Assembly (NCBI GenBank): GCA_031263435.1
Contig: JAISFT010000288.1
Coordinates: 1-7,532, forward strand
Length of the DNA: 7,532 nt
Origin: Treponema sp.
Lineage (GTDB): Bacteria; Spirochaetota; Spirochaetia; Treponematales; Breznakiellaceae
Direction of reading: 5' to 3'
Of the stretch, positions 1 through 7,037 are shown in pieces (positions within the stretch are counted from its first letter, which is position 1; each line of letters opens with the position of its first letter). Under the pieces are notes generated by a model that made no database searches, was not told the DNA's origin, and saw only the letters and a program-made list of their open reading frames with translations. The translations under genes were made by a program, and so were the position numbers.

Positions 1-261
1 TGTGACGAGGAGGCGATGGGGGAGCGGCTCAGCGGCGGCAGGGTTATCTATTCCCGGAAACCTTCCCCCAATTTTATTGGGATAAAAGCTGAGTTTGATG
101 AGGAAGCCTTTACCGCCTATGTTCAAAAAACCGCCGCCGCGGTAAAGGGCCGCTGCAAGGCGGAATTCATCTTCCGGGACATCTACACCCTCCACGGGAA
201 CCGGGACAAGCTCCGGGCTGCCGTGGAGATTACCCGCCGTATCGCGGAGGAGCTATACTGA
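1..261 (+). CDS. Uroporphyrinogen decarboxylase-like protein, C-terminal fragment
   Basis: The reading frame is open from the first base and ends at TGA 259-261, so this is the last 86 residues of a gene whose start lies outside the window. The ATG at 16 is internal, not the start. Visible features are a block with SRKPSPNFIG, then FDEEAFTAYV, then FIFRDIYTLHGNRDKL and a closing helix ending RRIAEELY. From memory, the pattern (sRKPnPa, a helix, then an E-x-I-x-[KR]-D-x-x-T strand) resembles the C-terminus of proteins annotated as uroporphyrinogen decarboxylase family, a TIM-barrel group that includes corrinoid methyltransferases such as MtaA. Many members do not act in haem synthesis, so no reaction is assigned. 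The catalytic N-terminal part is not visible. The 58-bp gap to oppD contains a dedicated promoter, so the gene is probably not part of the transporter operon. Confidence is good that it is coding and moderate for the family. Confidence 0.6.
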   Translation, partial: CDEEAMGERLSGGRVIYSRKPSPNFIGIKAEFDEEAFTAYVQKTAAAVKGRCKAEFIFRDIYTLHGNRDKLRAAVEITRRIAEELY

Positions 262-279
262 CCCCTTATAAGATTTTGT

Positions 280-309
280 TTGACAGAATTTGAAATGCCA
301 TATTATAAT
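280..309 (+). promoter_or_regulatory. Sigma-70 type promoter of the opp operon
   Basis: TTGACA at 280-285 and TATAAT at 304-309 both match the sigma-70 consensus exactly, with an 18-bp spacer (optimum about 17). No TG extension precedes the -10 box. Transcription would be expected to begin around 315-317, only a few bases before the oppD ATG at 320. The site lies in the AT-rich gap after the upstream gene, in the right place to drive the whole transporter operon. The consensus match is seen directly; activity is inferred. Confidence 0.8.
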
Positions 310-313
310 ATGG
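298..313. promoter_or_regulatory. 16-bp perfect palindrome over the -10 box, candidate operator
   Basis: CCATATTATAATATGG at 298-313 equals its own reverse complement over all 16 bases; the flanking pair (G297/A314) breaks the symmetry. It covers the whole -10 hexamer (304-309) and reaches almost to the expected transcription start. A homodimeric regulator bound here would block RNA polymerase. No regulator gene is in the window, so the binding protein is unknown. AT-rich -10 regions can be palindromic by chance, but 8 bp per arm ending in CC/GG is more than TATAAT itself requires. Confidence 0.5.
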
Positions 314-319
314 ACAAAA

Positions 320-1315
320 ATGGATGAGACTTCAATTCTGGAAGTGAATGATCTTCATGTGCAATTTCATATGGAGCAGGCCACCGTTCGGGCGGTGGAC
401 GGGGTTACCTTTTCTCTCAAGCGAAAGAAAACCCTGGGGATAGTCGGCGAAAGTGGCTGTGGAAAAAGCATCACCGCCATGGCAATTATGCGGCTTATCC
501 AGTCTCCGCCGGGAAAAATTACCCAGGGTTCCATCAGTCTCCGGCTGAGAAACGGCGAAATATGCGACATTACCCGGTTGAACGCCAAGGGGCCCGCCAT
601 GCGGAGTATCCGGGGGGCGGAAATAGCCATGATCTTCCAGGAACCCATGACTTCTCTTAACCCCATTTATACCGTGGGGGATCAGATCGCCGAAAGCGTG
701 ATGCTCCACCAGCGGCTCTCCAAGCGGGCTGCCCTGGAGGTCGCCCTGAACATGCTCCGGAAGGTTCACCTGAGCGCCCCGGAAACCAGGCTTAAGCAGT
801 ACCCCCACCAGTTAAGCGGCGGCATGCGGCAGCGGGTCATGATAGCCCTGGCCATGTCCTGCAATCCTTCCATATTGATCGCCGACGAGCCTACCACCGC
901 TCTGGACGTGACGGTTCAGGCCCAGATCCTCGATCTTATGGGACAGCTTCAGGAAAGTTTTGACTCTTCGATCATCATGATCACCCACAATCTGGGGGTC
1001 ATATCCGATATCGCCGACGATACGGCGGTGATGTACCTGGGGCGTATCGTTGAACAGGCCCCTACCCGGGAGCTTTTTGAAAACCCCCTGCACCCCTACA
1101 CCCGGGGGCTCCTCAGCTCGGTGCCCGTGCTGGGCCGGAAGAATCAGAAGAAGCTCATCCCCATTCCCGGCATGGTGCCAAGTCCCACGGAGGAACTGAA
1201 AAAATGCGCGTTTGAGCCCCGGTGTTCCCATAAAGGCCCCGCGTGTGCGGAGGGTATTCCGCCGCTTCGGGAACTCGGTTCAGGTCACTTTGCGGCCTGT
1301 CATTATCAGGGATAA
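320..1315 (+). CDS. oppD: Oligopeptide/dipeptide-family ABC transporter ATP-binding protein OppD/DppD
   Basis: One of the two cytoplasmic ATPases that power this importer. The protein is 331 aa, normal for OppD/DppD. Walker A is GESGCGKS (residues 43-50), the Q-loop glutamine is Q107, the ABC signature is LSGGM (165-169), Walker B is ILIADE (185-190, catalytic E190), the D-loop is ALD (194-196) and the switch histidine is H223. All catalytic elements are intact. The C-terminal oligo_HPY extension begins near the NPLHPYTRGL block (about 255-264). It has four cysteines, C296, C302, C309 and C327 (C-X5-C-X6-C-X17-C), a pattern linked to a 4Fe-4S cluster in DppD-type proteins. ATG 320 is chosen because it gives the usual family N-terminus (ILEVNDLHVQF). 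The frame is open back to a TTG at 290, but that codon lies inside the promoter. No Shine-Dalgarno precedes ATG 320, and the promoter position implies an almost leaderless start. First gene of the operon; D versus F is assigned by order and similarity. Confidence 0.92.
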   Translation: MDETSILEVNDLHVQFHMEQATVRAVDGVTFSLKRKKTLGIVGESGCGKSITAMAIMRLIQSPPGKITQGSISLRLRNGEICDITRLNAKGPAMRSIRGAEIAMIFQEPMTSLNPIYTVGDQIAESVMLHQRLSKRAALEVALNMLRKVHLSAPETRLKQYPHQLSGGMRQRVMIALAMSCNPSILIADEPTTALDVTVQAQILDLMGQLQESFDSSIIMITHNLGVISDIADDTAVMYLGRIVEQAPTRELFENPLHPYTRGLLSSVPVLGRKNQKKLIPIPGMVPSPTEELKKCAFEPRCSHKGPACAEGIPPLRELGSGHFAACHYQG

Positions 1316-1346
1316 ACCATGCCGTATGGTATGGTAAAAATAGATG

Positions 1347-1352
1347 AGGAGG
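1347..1352 (+). promoter_or_regulatory. Shine-Dalgarno of oppA (AGGAGG)
   Basis: AGGAGG lies 8 bases before ATG 1361. It decides the start: the in-frame ATG at 1319 has no ribosome-binding site and would add 14 charged or polar residues ahead of the signal peptide. This is the strongest canonical site in the operon, which fits the high expression usually needed for a binding protein. Confidence 0.85.
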
Positions 1353-1360
1353 AGAGTATC

Positions 1361-3454
1361 ATGAAAAAGCTATTTTTGATTTTTCTTACCCTGGCGATTG
1401 CTTCCGCTGCCTTCGCGGGCGGCCGCGGTCAGCAGGGGGGAGGAGGGGGAGGCTCAACCGGCAGCGCCGTTGTGGATCCTATTCCCTATCCGGCTAACCC
1501 GAGCCCTCTGGATAGTTCGGCGAAGATCAAATATTACAATTTAGGTGATGTTATTGAGTACCGGGCCCTGCCCCGGTATTCGGAGCCGGACTATGTAAGC
1601 GCTCTGGTTCGCCAGGGATCCCTGCCTCCGGTAGAGCAGCGGCTTCCCGAAACCCCCCAGGTTATCAAGACCAGTTTTATGGCCGACGGCGCGGGCCAGT
1701 ACGGCGGTGTCTTTGCCAACGTGTTTGCGGTACCCATAGAAGGCTGGAACTTCCCCGCCGGCGCGGTCTGCGGGTGGTTCGGTATTGAAGCCTGTTACGC
1801 TACCTGCCTCCTCTCCTCCGGTCCCGCTTACCTCAGGAGTGACAAGAATGAGCCCTTCCCCAACGTAGCCACCGACTGGACCTGGTCCGCCGATGGCCTT
1901 ACCCTGACCATGAACCTTATCAGGGGCGTCAAGTGGTCCGACGGCCAGCCCTTCAACGCCGACGACATCATGTTTACCTGGGAAGACAACATCAACGATC
2001 CCAACGTGGCTGCCCAGTCGGCCCCTGGTACCTGGGCGGTGAACGGCAAGCCCACCAGGCTGGAAAAAGTCAATGACTATCAGATTAAGTGGACCTTTGC
2101 CGAACCCTTCCCGGTGTACCTGCTCTGGTCCATGGCGGACAACCGTTTCGTCGTTTCTCCCTCCCACTTTTTCAAACCCCTGCACCCCAAGTACAACAGG
2201 AACGCTACCTACGACTCCTACCGGGCCGCCCTGGGACCGACTCAGCTCCCCGCTCCCACTATGGGGCCCTGGGTTCCCGCCCAGTACCGGGTAGACGAGC
2301 TTCTTGTTCTCAAGCGGAATCCCTACTACTGGAAGGTTGACTCCGACGGGAAACAGCTCCCCTACATCGACGAAGTGCATTTTGTGTATTCAACCAATTC
2401 CCTGGCCCGGACCATGAATACCATGGCCGGCACCTGCGATCTTTCCAATGTGGGTGAAGCCTACGACGACGTGGCCCGCAGCGCCGCCAATGCCAACGCG
2501 GCCTTCCGGGTCGACTGGCAGGGCGACAGCCACGCCTACGGCATGGAATTCAACATGGATTCCAAGTTCGGTGTAAAGACCCCCCTGGACGAGGCCAACC
2601 GGGCGCTCTTCAGGGACTTGAATTTCCGCCGTGCCCTGACCCTGGCGCTGGACCGGGACGGTATCGCGGCCTCCCTTGCCGCGGGCCCCTTCTACCGGGC
2701 CTGGGGCGGTGGCCTCCTTCCGGCCAGTCCGCTTTACAGCCGGGAGTCTGTGGTTTATTTCCCCTATAACGTGAACAGCGCCAACGCGCTCCTGGACTCC
2801 ATGGGGCTCAGAAGAGGTTCCGGCGGGTATCGCCAGTATCCAGCGGGTCCCAACGCCGGCAGGGATATTGAAATCCAGATCATTGCCCAGCAGGACCTGG
2901 GGAACGAAATTGACATTGCCCAGGCGGCTATTCCCATGTTCCAGGCCATCGGCATCAAGCTGACCATGAAGGTACTCACCGGTACCGCCTGCAACGACAC
3001 CTGGCTCTCCGGCGAATGGGATATGCGGGTATACCGCTATGATTCCCCCCAGTTGGTTCCCAACGCCTTCCCATCGTCGCTGAGTCCTCTGGATGACAAC
3101 GTCTTCAATATGCATTACAAGGTTAAAACCAGCAACGATATTCTGCCCTTTGAGGCTGAACTCAACCGTATCTGTACCGCCTTCGCAAAAGAAACCGATG
3201 CCGCCAGACAGCGCCAGCTCATGGTGGACTATAACAGGGTGTGGACGGAAAACTCCTATAACATCGGGGTGGTAACCTGCACCTACGGTATGCTCCTCAA
3301 CAGGTATATGAAGGGCGTTCAGCCCGGCCTGCCGGTCAACGTGTACTCCTGGGGACATCAGAGCATGTTCATGGAATCGCTCTGGTATGAACCCGCGCAT
3401 CAGCGGCCGCTGATCCTCGGTACCAACCTGCCGTTGAACTATCCTAAGCTGTAA
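1361..3454 (+). CDS. oppA: Extracellular solute-binding protein family 5 (OppA/DppA-like)
   Basis: Periplasmic ligand-binding protein of the importer, 697 aa, clearly longer than classical OppA/DppA (about 530-540). It starts with a signal peptide: MKK, a hydrophobic core to about residue 17, and a probable signal peptidase I site after AFA (17-19). There is no lipobox cysteine, so it is predicted soluble, not a lipoprotein. A glycine-rich linker follows (about 20-35). Family marks are the [16 protein letters not shown] block (86-101), YGGVF (114-118), the SBP_bac_5 signature region [25 protein letters not shown] (179-203), RNPYYWKVD (319-327) and [17 protein letters not shown] (419-435). The [10 protein letters not shown]...YGG start resembles, from memory, the long SBP5 subgroup that includes Thermotoga oligosaccharide-binding proteins, so the ligand could be a sugar oligomer, a peptide or another small solute. 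It follows oppD by 45 bp. A strong hairpin lies just downstream and may raise its mRNA level over the permease genes. The gene symbol denotes family, not proven substrate. Confidence 0.88.
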   Translation: MKKLFLIFLTLAIASAAFAGGRGQQGGGGGGSTGSAVVDPIPYPANPSPLDSSAKIKYYNLGDVIEYRALPRYSEPDYVSALVRQGSLPPVEQRLPETPQVIKTSFMADGAGQYGGVFANVFAVPIEGWNFPAGAVCGWFGIEACYATCLLSSGPAYLRSDKNEPFPNVATDWTWSADGLTLTMNLIRGVKWSDGQPFNADDIMFTWEDNINDPNVAAQSAPGTWAVNGKPTRLEKVNDYQIKWTFAEPFPVYLLWSMADNRFVVSPSHFFKPLHPKYNRNATYDSYRAALGPTQLPAPTMGPWVPAQYRVDELLVLKRNPYYWKVDSDGKQLPYIDEVHFVYSTNSLARTMNTMAGTCDLSNVGEAYDDVARSAANANAAFRVDWQGDSHAYGMEFNMDSKFGVKTPLDEANRALFRDLNFRRALTLALDRDGIAASLAAGPFYRAWGGGLLPASPLYSRESVVYFPYNVNSANALLDSMGLRRGSGGYRQYPAGPNAGRDIEIQIIAQQDLGNEIDIAQAAIPMFQAIGIKLTMKVLTGTACNDTWLSGEWDMRVYRYDSPQLVPNAFPSSLSPLDDNVFNMHYKVKTSNDILPFEAELNRICTAFAKETDAARQRQLMVDYNRVWTENSYNIGVVTCTYGMLLNRYMKGVQPGLPVNVYSWGHQSMFMESLWYEPAHQRPLILGTNLPLNYPKL

Positions 3455-3473
3455 AGGTTTCCGTTTTAAATAG

Positions 3474-3502
3474 CCGGCCGGAGGTGATGAATCTCCGGCC
3501 GG
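3474..3502 (+). promoter_or_regulatory. GC-rich hairpin between oppA and oppB
   Basis: CCGGCCGGAG (3474-3483) pairs perfectly with CTCCGGCCGG (3493-3502) around a 9-base loop. The stem can be lengthened by wobble and A-T pairs on the outside. Seven Ts follow at 3515-3521, 12 bases beyond the stem, so it is not a canonical intrinsic terminator. Hairpins after the binding-protein gene are common in ABC importer operons, where they protect the upstream mRNA or cause partial termination so that binding protein exceeds permease. That role is inferred here. The 5' arm and loop also contain GGAGGTGAT (3480-3488), a full match to the 16S anti-Shine-Dalgarno. Confidence 0.75.
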
Positions 3503-3534
3503 TTGTGGTTATTCTTTTTTTGGCGGGGGCAAAA

Positions 3535-4533
3535 GTGATAAAATTTATCGGCAAACGGGTTCTCTATGCTATTCCCGTTTTGTTTTTCATTACTATTGTT
3601 TCATTTTCCATTATCAAACTGGCCCCCGGCGATTACGCCAGCAATTATAAGAGTTTTTTAATGAGTTATGCCAATATGCCTGAATGGGAGGCCGAACAGG
3701 CGGCATCGGTGATACGCGCCCAGTACGGTTTGGATAAACCCCTCATGGTTCAGTATTTTTCCTGGCTCAAAGGCATAGTGACGGAAGGAAAATTTGGTTT
3801 TTCCTTTGCTTACCGCAAGGATGTAAGCGAGCTTTTTATCGAACGCCTTCCCCGGACTCTGGCGCTGGCTTTAATAGCTCATGCCCTCGCAACCCTGGGA
3901 GGGATATTCATCGGAATATATTCGGCCACCCATCAGTACAGTCTGACGGATAACGCCGCCACGGTGCTGGCCTTTCTGGGGACCTGTCTGCCCCGGTTTT
4001 TTTTGGGTATGTTCGCCCTCTATGCCCTGATGTTCTGGGCGGGCGTCAAGGAGATGGGGGGCTGGAGTTCTGTTCAGTTTGTCATGCAGAACATGTCCTG
4101 GGCCAAACTGGTCAATATCGCCGCCCATGTATGGCCGGTGGTGGTTATCGCCGGCCTGGGAGGAATTTCCCGGAATTTCCGGGTCATGCGGGGAAACCTG
4201 TTGGATGTTCTCACCGCCCAGTACGTTATTACCGCCAGAGCCAAAGGGCTCCCGGAAGGTAAAGTAGTCATGAAACACGCGGTACCTAATGCCCTTCATC
4301 CTATTATTATGTACCAGGGTATGGTGCTTCCCTATATGATCCAGGGGGAATTGGAAACTTCTATTGTGCTTAGTATCCCGACTCTGGCGCCCCTCTTTTA
4401 TACATCCCTCCAGAGCCAGGACATCTACGTATCCGCGGGGTGTCTCCTCATTTACGCTATTGTGCTGGTGGTGGGGAATATCATTTCGGATGTGCTTCTG
4501 GCCCTTATGGATCCCCGGGTCACCCAGGAGTAA
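3535..4533 (+). CDS. oppB: ABC transporter permease, OppB/DppB type
   Basis: First inner-membrane channel subunit, 332 aa from GTG 3535. The N-terminus [22 protein letters not shown] is the standard OppB/DppB opening, and a GGGGG ribosome-binding stretch (3525-3529) sits 5 bases before the GTG. Six membrane segments are expected at roughly 9-29, 108-130, 142-168, 198-214, 255-280 and 298-324. KLAPGD (28-33) follows TM1, and the next extracytoplasmic part (about 34-105) contains the [16 protein letters not shown] region typical of the family. The cytoplasmic EAA loop that docks on the ATPase is at about 231-254 ([20 protein letters not shown]). The frame is open upstream to 3484, where GTG/ATG starts (3484, 3487) lie inside the hairpin. 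They would add about 16-17 residues with an extra hydrophobic stretch and are less likely, though not excluded. Ends 10 bp before oppC. Confidence 0.9.
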   Translation: MIKFIGKRVLYAIPVLFFITIVSFSIIKLAPGDYASNYKSFLMSYANMPEWEAEQAASVIRAQYGLDKPLMVQYFSWLKGIVTEGKFGFSFAYRKDVSELFIERLPRTLALALIAHALATLGGIFIGIYSATHQYSLTDNAATVLAFLGTCLPRFFLGMFALYALMFWAGVKEMGGWSSVQFVMQNMSWAKLVNIAAHVWPVVVIAGLGGISRNFRVMRGNLLDVLTAQYVITARAKGLPEGKVVMKHAVPNALHPIIMYQGMVLPYMIQGELETSIVLSIPTLAPLFYTSLQSQDIYVSAGCLLIYAIVLVVGNIISDVLLALMDPRVTQE

Positions 4534-4543
4534 AGGAAGAGTC

Positions 4544-5647
4544 ATGGCAATACCTTCAGAGCAAATACGGATCAACGCGGAAAGTTACTGGCATCTGGTA
4601 TGGCGAAAATTCCGGCGGAACAAACCGGGACTGGTAGGGAGTTTTATGGTTATCATCCTGGCGGCCCTGGCAATCTTTTCTGATTTTTTTTCGCCTCGGG
4701 ATCCCATGGAACTGAACATGCGCTTTGCCTACCGGCCGCCCCAGCGCATTCACTTTATTCATGAAGGCAAATTTTCGCCAAGGCCTTTTACCTATCCCCT
4801 GCAGTCGGAATACAGTTTTGAAACCGGCGTCAATACCTGGACCGAGGATACCAACCAGCGGTTTTTTATCCGCTTCTTTGTCCGGGGCTATGAGTATTCC
4901 TTCCTGGGGATTCGGAGTAATCTCCACCTCTACGGCGTCAATGAAGGAGAACACTTCTTCGCCCTTGGATCCGACAAGATGGGCAGGGACATGTGGGCAC
5001 GCATGTGTCTGGGGGCCCGAATCAGCCTGACCATGGCCATTCTCGGTACCGCCATTTCCATCATCGTCGGGGCCTGGCTGGGGATCATGTCGGGGTACTT
5101 CGGCGGGGTTATCGACCTTCTGATGCAGCGGTTCACCGAATTTATGCAGTCTTTTCCCCAGCTTCCCCTGTGGATGGCCCTGGCGGCCATTATCCCCAGG
5201 GGCTGGAGCCAGATGACCATTTTTGTCATGATGTCCCTGATTTTCGCCCTCTTAAGCTGGCCTGTTTTGTCCCGGGAACTCCGGGGTAAGGTGATTGCCA
5301 TGAGCAACTCCGACATGATCCTTGCCGCACGCGAGATGGGCGCTTCCCATCAGCGGATCATATTCTATCACCTCTTTCCCAATAACTTCAGCCACATCAT
5401 CGTGGTCATGTCCCTGACCATTCCCAATATCCTCCTGGCGGAAAGTTTCCTGAGTTACCTGGGGATAGGCATTCAGGAGCCCTTGGTAAGCTGGGGCCTC
5501 CTCATGCGGGATGCCCAGACCATTGAGACATTGGGTTCCCATCCCTGGATCATGCTCCCCGTGGTTTTTATTGTAGTATCGGTGCTGGGATTTAACTTCT
5601 TTGGTGACGGGCTCCGGGACGGGGCGGATCCCTATACACGGCATTAG
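4544..5647 (+). CDS. oppC: ABC transporter permease, OppC/DppC type, with enlarged extracytoplasmic region
   Basis: Second channel subunit, 367 aa, longer than usual OppC/DppC (about 300). ATG 4544 is preceded by AAGGAAG (4533-4539) and gives the usual cytoplasmic N-terminus (WHLVWRKFRRNKPGLVG). TM1 is about 29-49. The stretch between TM1 and TM2 (about 50-158) is expanded to around 110 residues and is rich in aromatics: RPPQRIHFIHEGKFSPRPF (64-82) and RFFIRFFVRGYEYSFLG (106-122). It ends in the family block LGSDKMGRDMWARMCLGARISL (141-162). The remaining five helices follow, with the EAA loop at about 258-280 (MILAAREMGASHQRIIFYHLFPN region) and the usual C-terminal end NFFGDGLRDGADPYTRH. 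The enlarged loop faces the periplasm and may form part of the docking site for the long binding protein; that is inference. In-frame codons upstream to 4364 overlap the oppB coding sequence in another frame and are not part of the gene. Confidence 0.9.
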   Translation: MAIPSEQIRINAESYWHLVWRKFRRNKPGLVGSFMVIILAALAIFSDFFSPRDPMELNMRFAYRPPQRIHFIHEGKFSPRPFTYPLQSEYSFETGVNTWTEDTNQRFFIRFFVRGYEYSFLGIRSNLHLYGVNEGEHFFALGSDKMGRDMWARMCLGARISLTMAILGTAISIIVGAWLGIMSGYFGGVIDLLMQRFTEFMQSFPQLPLWMALAAIIPRGWSQMTIFVMMSLIFALLSWPVLSRELRGKVIAMSNSDMILAAREMGASHQRIIFYHLFPNNFSHIIVVMSLTIPNILLAESFLSYLGIGIQEPLVSWGLLMRDAQTIETLGSHPWIMLPVVFIVVSVLGFNFFGDGLRDGADPYTRH

Positions 5648-5653
5648 GGGGGT

Positions 5654-6658
5654 ATGGTGCAAAATTGTCTTACTGTAAAAAACCTTAAAATGTACTTCCC
5701 TGTGGGGAGCGGGCTCTTTCGGCGGAGCAAAAAATATGTAAAGGCCGTGGACGATGTGAGTTTCTCCATAGAGGAGAACAAGGTTCTGGGGCTGGTCGGC
5801 GAATCCGGCTGCGGAAAAACCACCGTGGGCCGGAGCATTGTGCGGATCTACAACCCCTCCCAGGGTTCCATCGAGTACACCCGGCAGGACGGATCGATCG
5901 TCGATATCGCGAAGCTGAAACCCGCGGAAATGCAGCCTTACCACAAGGAAATACGCATGGTTTTCCAGGATCCCTTCAGTTCCCTTAATCCCCGGCTCCC
6001 GGTAAAGGACATAATAGCCGAGCCCATAGTGATCCACCGGATGCTGCCGCGATCGGAGATCGAGGATCGGGTAAGCCGCCTGATGGGGGATGTTGGTTTA
6101 AATCCTGATTATATGCAGCGCTATCCTCACGAATTTTCCGGGGGCCAGCGTCAGCGAATCGGCATCGCCCGGGCTCTGGCCTCAAATCCCCGGCTTATTG
6201 TGGCCGACGAACCCGTGTCCGCCCTGGACGTATCCGTGCAGGCCCAGGTGCTGAACCTTATGGAAACTCTGCGGGACGAGAAAGGCCTTACCTTCCTCTT
6301 TGTGGCCCATGATATTTCCGTGGTGGAGCATATCTCCGACAACATCGCCGTGATGTACGTGGGCCGTATCGTGGAGCAGGCGGAAACCGAGGAACTCCTC
6401 TACCACCCCCTGCACCCCTACACCGAAGCCCTGGTATCGGCTATCCCGGTGATAAATTCGGACAAATCCAAGAACCGGATTCACCTGGAGGGGGATGTAC
6501 CCAACCCGGTGGACGCCCCCTCAGGCTGTGTCTTCCACCCCCGCTGCAGATACGCCGGCCCCGAATGTTCCGTTTCCGTTCCGGAATTGCGGGAGGCGGG
6601 GGATAACCATCAGGTTGCCTGCCATAACTATGCCGCAATAACCCTGAAAGGAATATAG
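5654..6658 (+). CDS. oppF: Oligopeptide/dipeptide-family ABC transporter ATP-binding protein OppF/DppF
   Basis: Second ATPase of the importer, 334 aa. The N-terminus has the OppF hallmark [27 protein letters not shown] (11-37), with the short basic insert that separates F from D proteins. Walker A is GESGCGKT (49-56), the Q-loop is Q105, the signature is FSGGQRQ (161-167), Walker B is LIVADE (181-186, E186), the D-loop is ALD (190-192) and the switch histidine is H219. The oligo_HPY tail begins near [10 protein letters not shown] (251-260) and carries C292, C298, C305 and C323, with the same C-X5-C-X6-C-X17-C spacing as OppD. All motifs are intact. The gene starts 6 bp after oppC. A run of six Gs (5647-5652) is the only ribosome-binding candidate and lies 1 base from ATG 5654 and 4 bases from the in-frame GTG 5657. 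The GTG could therefore be the true start, with only one residue's difference, or translation may be coupled to oppC. Confidence 0.92.
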   Translation: MVQNCLTVKNLKMYFPVGSGLFRRSKKYVKAVDDVSFSIEENKVLGLVGESGCGKTTVGRSIVRIYNPSQGSIEYTRQDGSIVDIAKLKPAEMQPYHKEIRMVFQDPFSSLNPRLPVKDIIAEPIVIHRMLPRSEIEDRVSRLMGDVGLNPDYMQRYPHEFSGGQRQRIGIARALASNPRLIVADEPVSALDVSVQAQVLNLMETLRDEKGLTFLFVAHDISVVEHISDNIAVMYVGRIVEQAETEELLYHPLHPYTEALVSAIPVINSDKSKNRIHLEGDVPNPVDAPSGCVFHPRCRYAGPECSVSVPELREAGDNHQVACHNYAAITLKGI

Positions 6659-6659
6659 C

Positions 6660-7037
6660 ATGTCCGAAAGAATACTATCTGTAATTGCCTATCTTTTCAG
6701 TCTCCCCGGCGCTCTGGCGGCGGCCCTCCTGGGCAGGAAAAATCGTTTTTGCCTTCACCATGCCCGGCGTTCCCTGGAACTGTTCCTTTTTCTCACCTTT
6801 CTCACCGGTGTCTGGTTTGTGATCCTATACCTTCTTATCCTGATCCCCTATGCGGGTTTTTCGCTGGCCGTAAGTCTCTTTGGTATCGTCGCCACCGGAG
6901 GTGTTTTCTGCTTTGGTCTCTCCATCATGGGCATTGTCAAGGCGGTAAAGGGCGACAGGGTGCTTTTTCCCCTGGTCTCAGGTATGCTGGAACGGATTGG
7001 GCCCCTGCGAAAACTCCTGGAGAAGATTGATCCATAA
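6660..7037 (+). CDS. Small membrane protein, DUF4870/Tic20-like
   Basis: A 125-aa protein with three hydrophobic segments, at about 5-24, 37-62 and 66-94. The loop between the first and second holds KNRFCLHHARRSLELFLF (27-44). The short C-terminus is charged (KAVKGDRVLFPLVSGMLERIGPLRKLLEKIDP). The order hydrophobic start with LPG, then HAR-x-SLELF, then a central proline (P63), then KGDR-x-x-x-PL matches what I recall of DUF4870/Tic20-like small membrane proteins, whose bacterial function is not established. The start is firm: AAAGGA (6648-6653 region) precedes ATG 6660 at normal distance, inside the end of oppF. With one base between the oppF stop and this ATG, it is almost certainly co-transcribed and probably translationally coupled with the transporter. 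Whether it serves transport is unknown; it is not a standard importer subunit. Confidence 0.7.
   Translation: MSERILSVIAYLFSLPGALAAALLGRKNRFCLHHARRSLELFLFLTFLTGVWFVILYLLILIPYAGFSLAVSLFGIVATGGVFCFGLSIMGIVKAVKGDRVLFPLVSGMLERIGPLRKLLEKIDP

Noticed and set aside
290..319. TTG 290 as the oppD start
   Set aside because: It lies in the spacer of the consensus promoter, upstream of the expected transcript start, and adds ten residues not typical of the family.
332..1231. Minus-strand open frames opposite oppD
   Set aside because: They overlap a fully conserved ATPase gene, show no domain, and are explained by codon-position bias.
1541..3400. Long minus-strand open frames opposite oppA (1541-2380 and 2390-3400)
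   Set aside because: They are mirror images of a GC-rich real gene, with low-complexity Gly/Val/His-rich translations, no recognisable domain and no ribosome-binding site. The plus strand encodes a clear family protein.
3474..3521. Intrinsic terminator ending the operon after oppA
   Set aside because: The T run is 12 bases away from the stem and the next genes are obligate partners, so full termination is unlikely; partial attenuation remains possible.
4364..4543. 60-residue N-terminal extension of oppC
   Set aside because: The codons overlap oppB in another frame and encode a Trp/Arg/Ser-rich non-family sequence; ATG 4544 has a ribosome-binding site.
4725..5316. Alternative-frame ORFs on both strands within oppC
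   Set aside because: They are shadows of the permease gene without domains or start signals.
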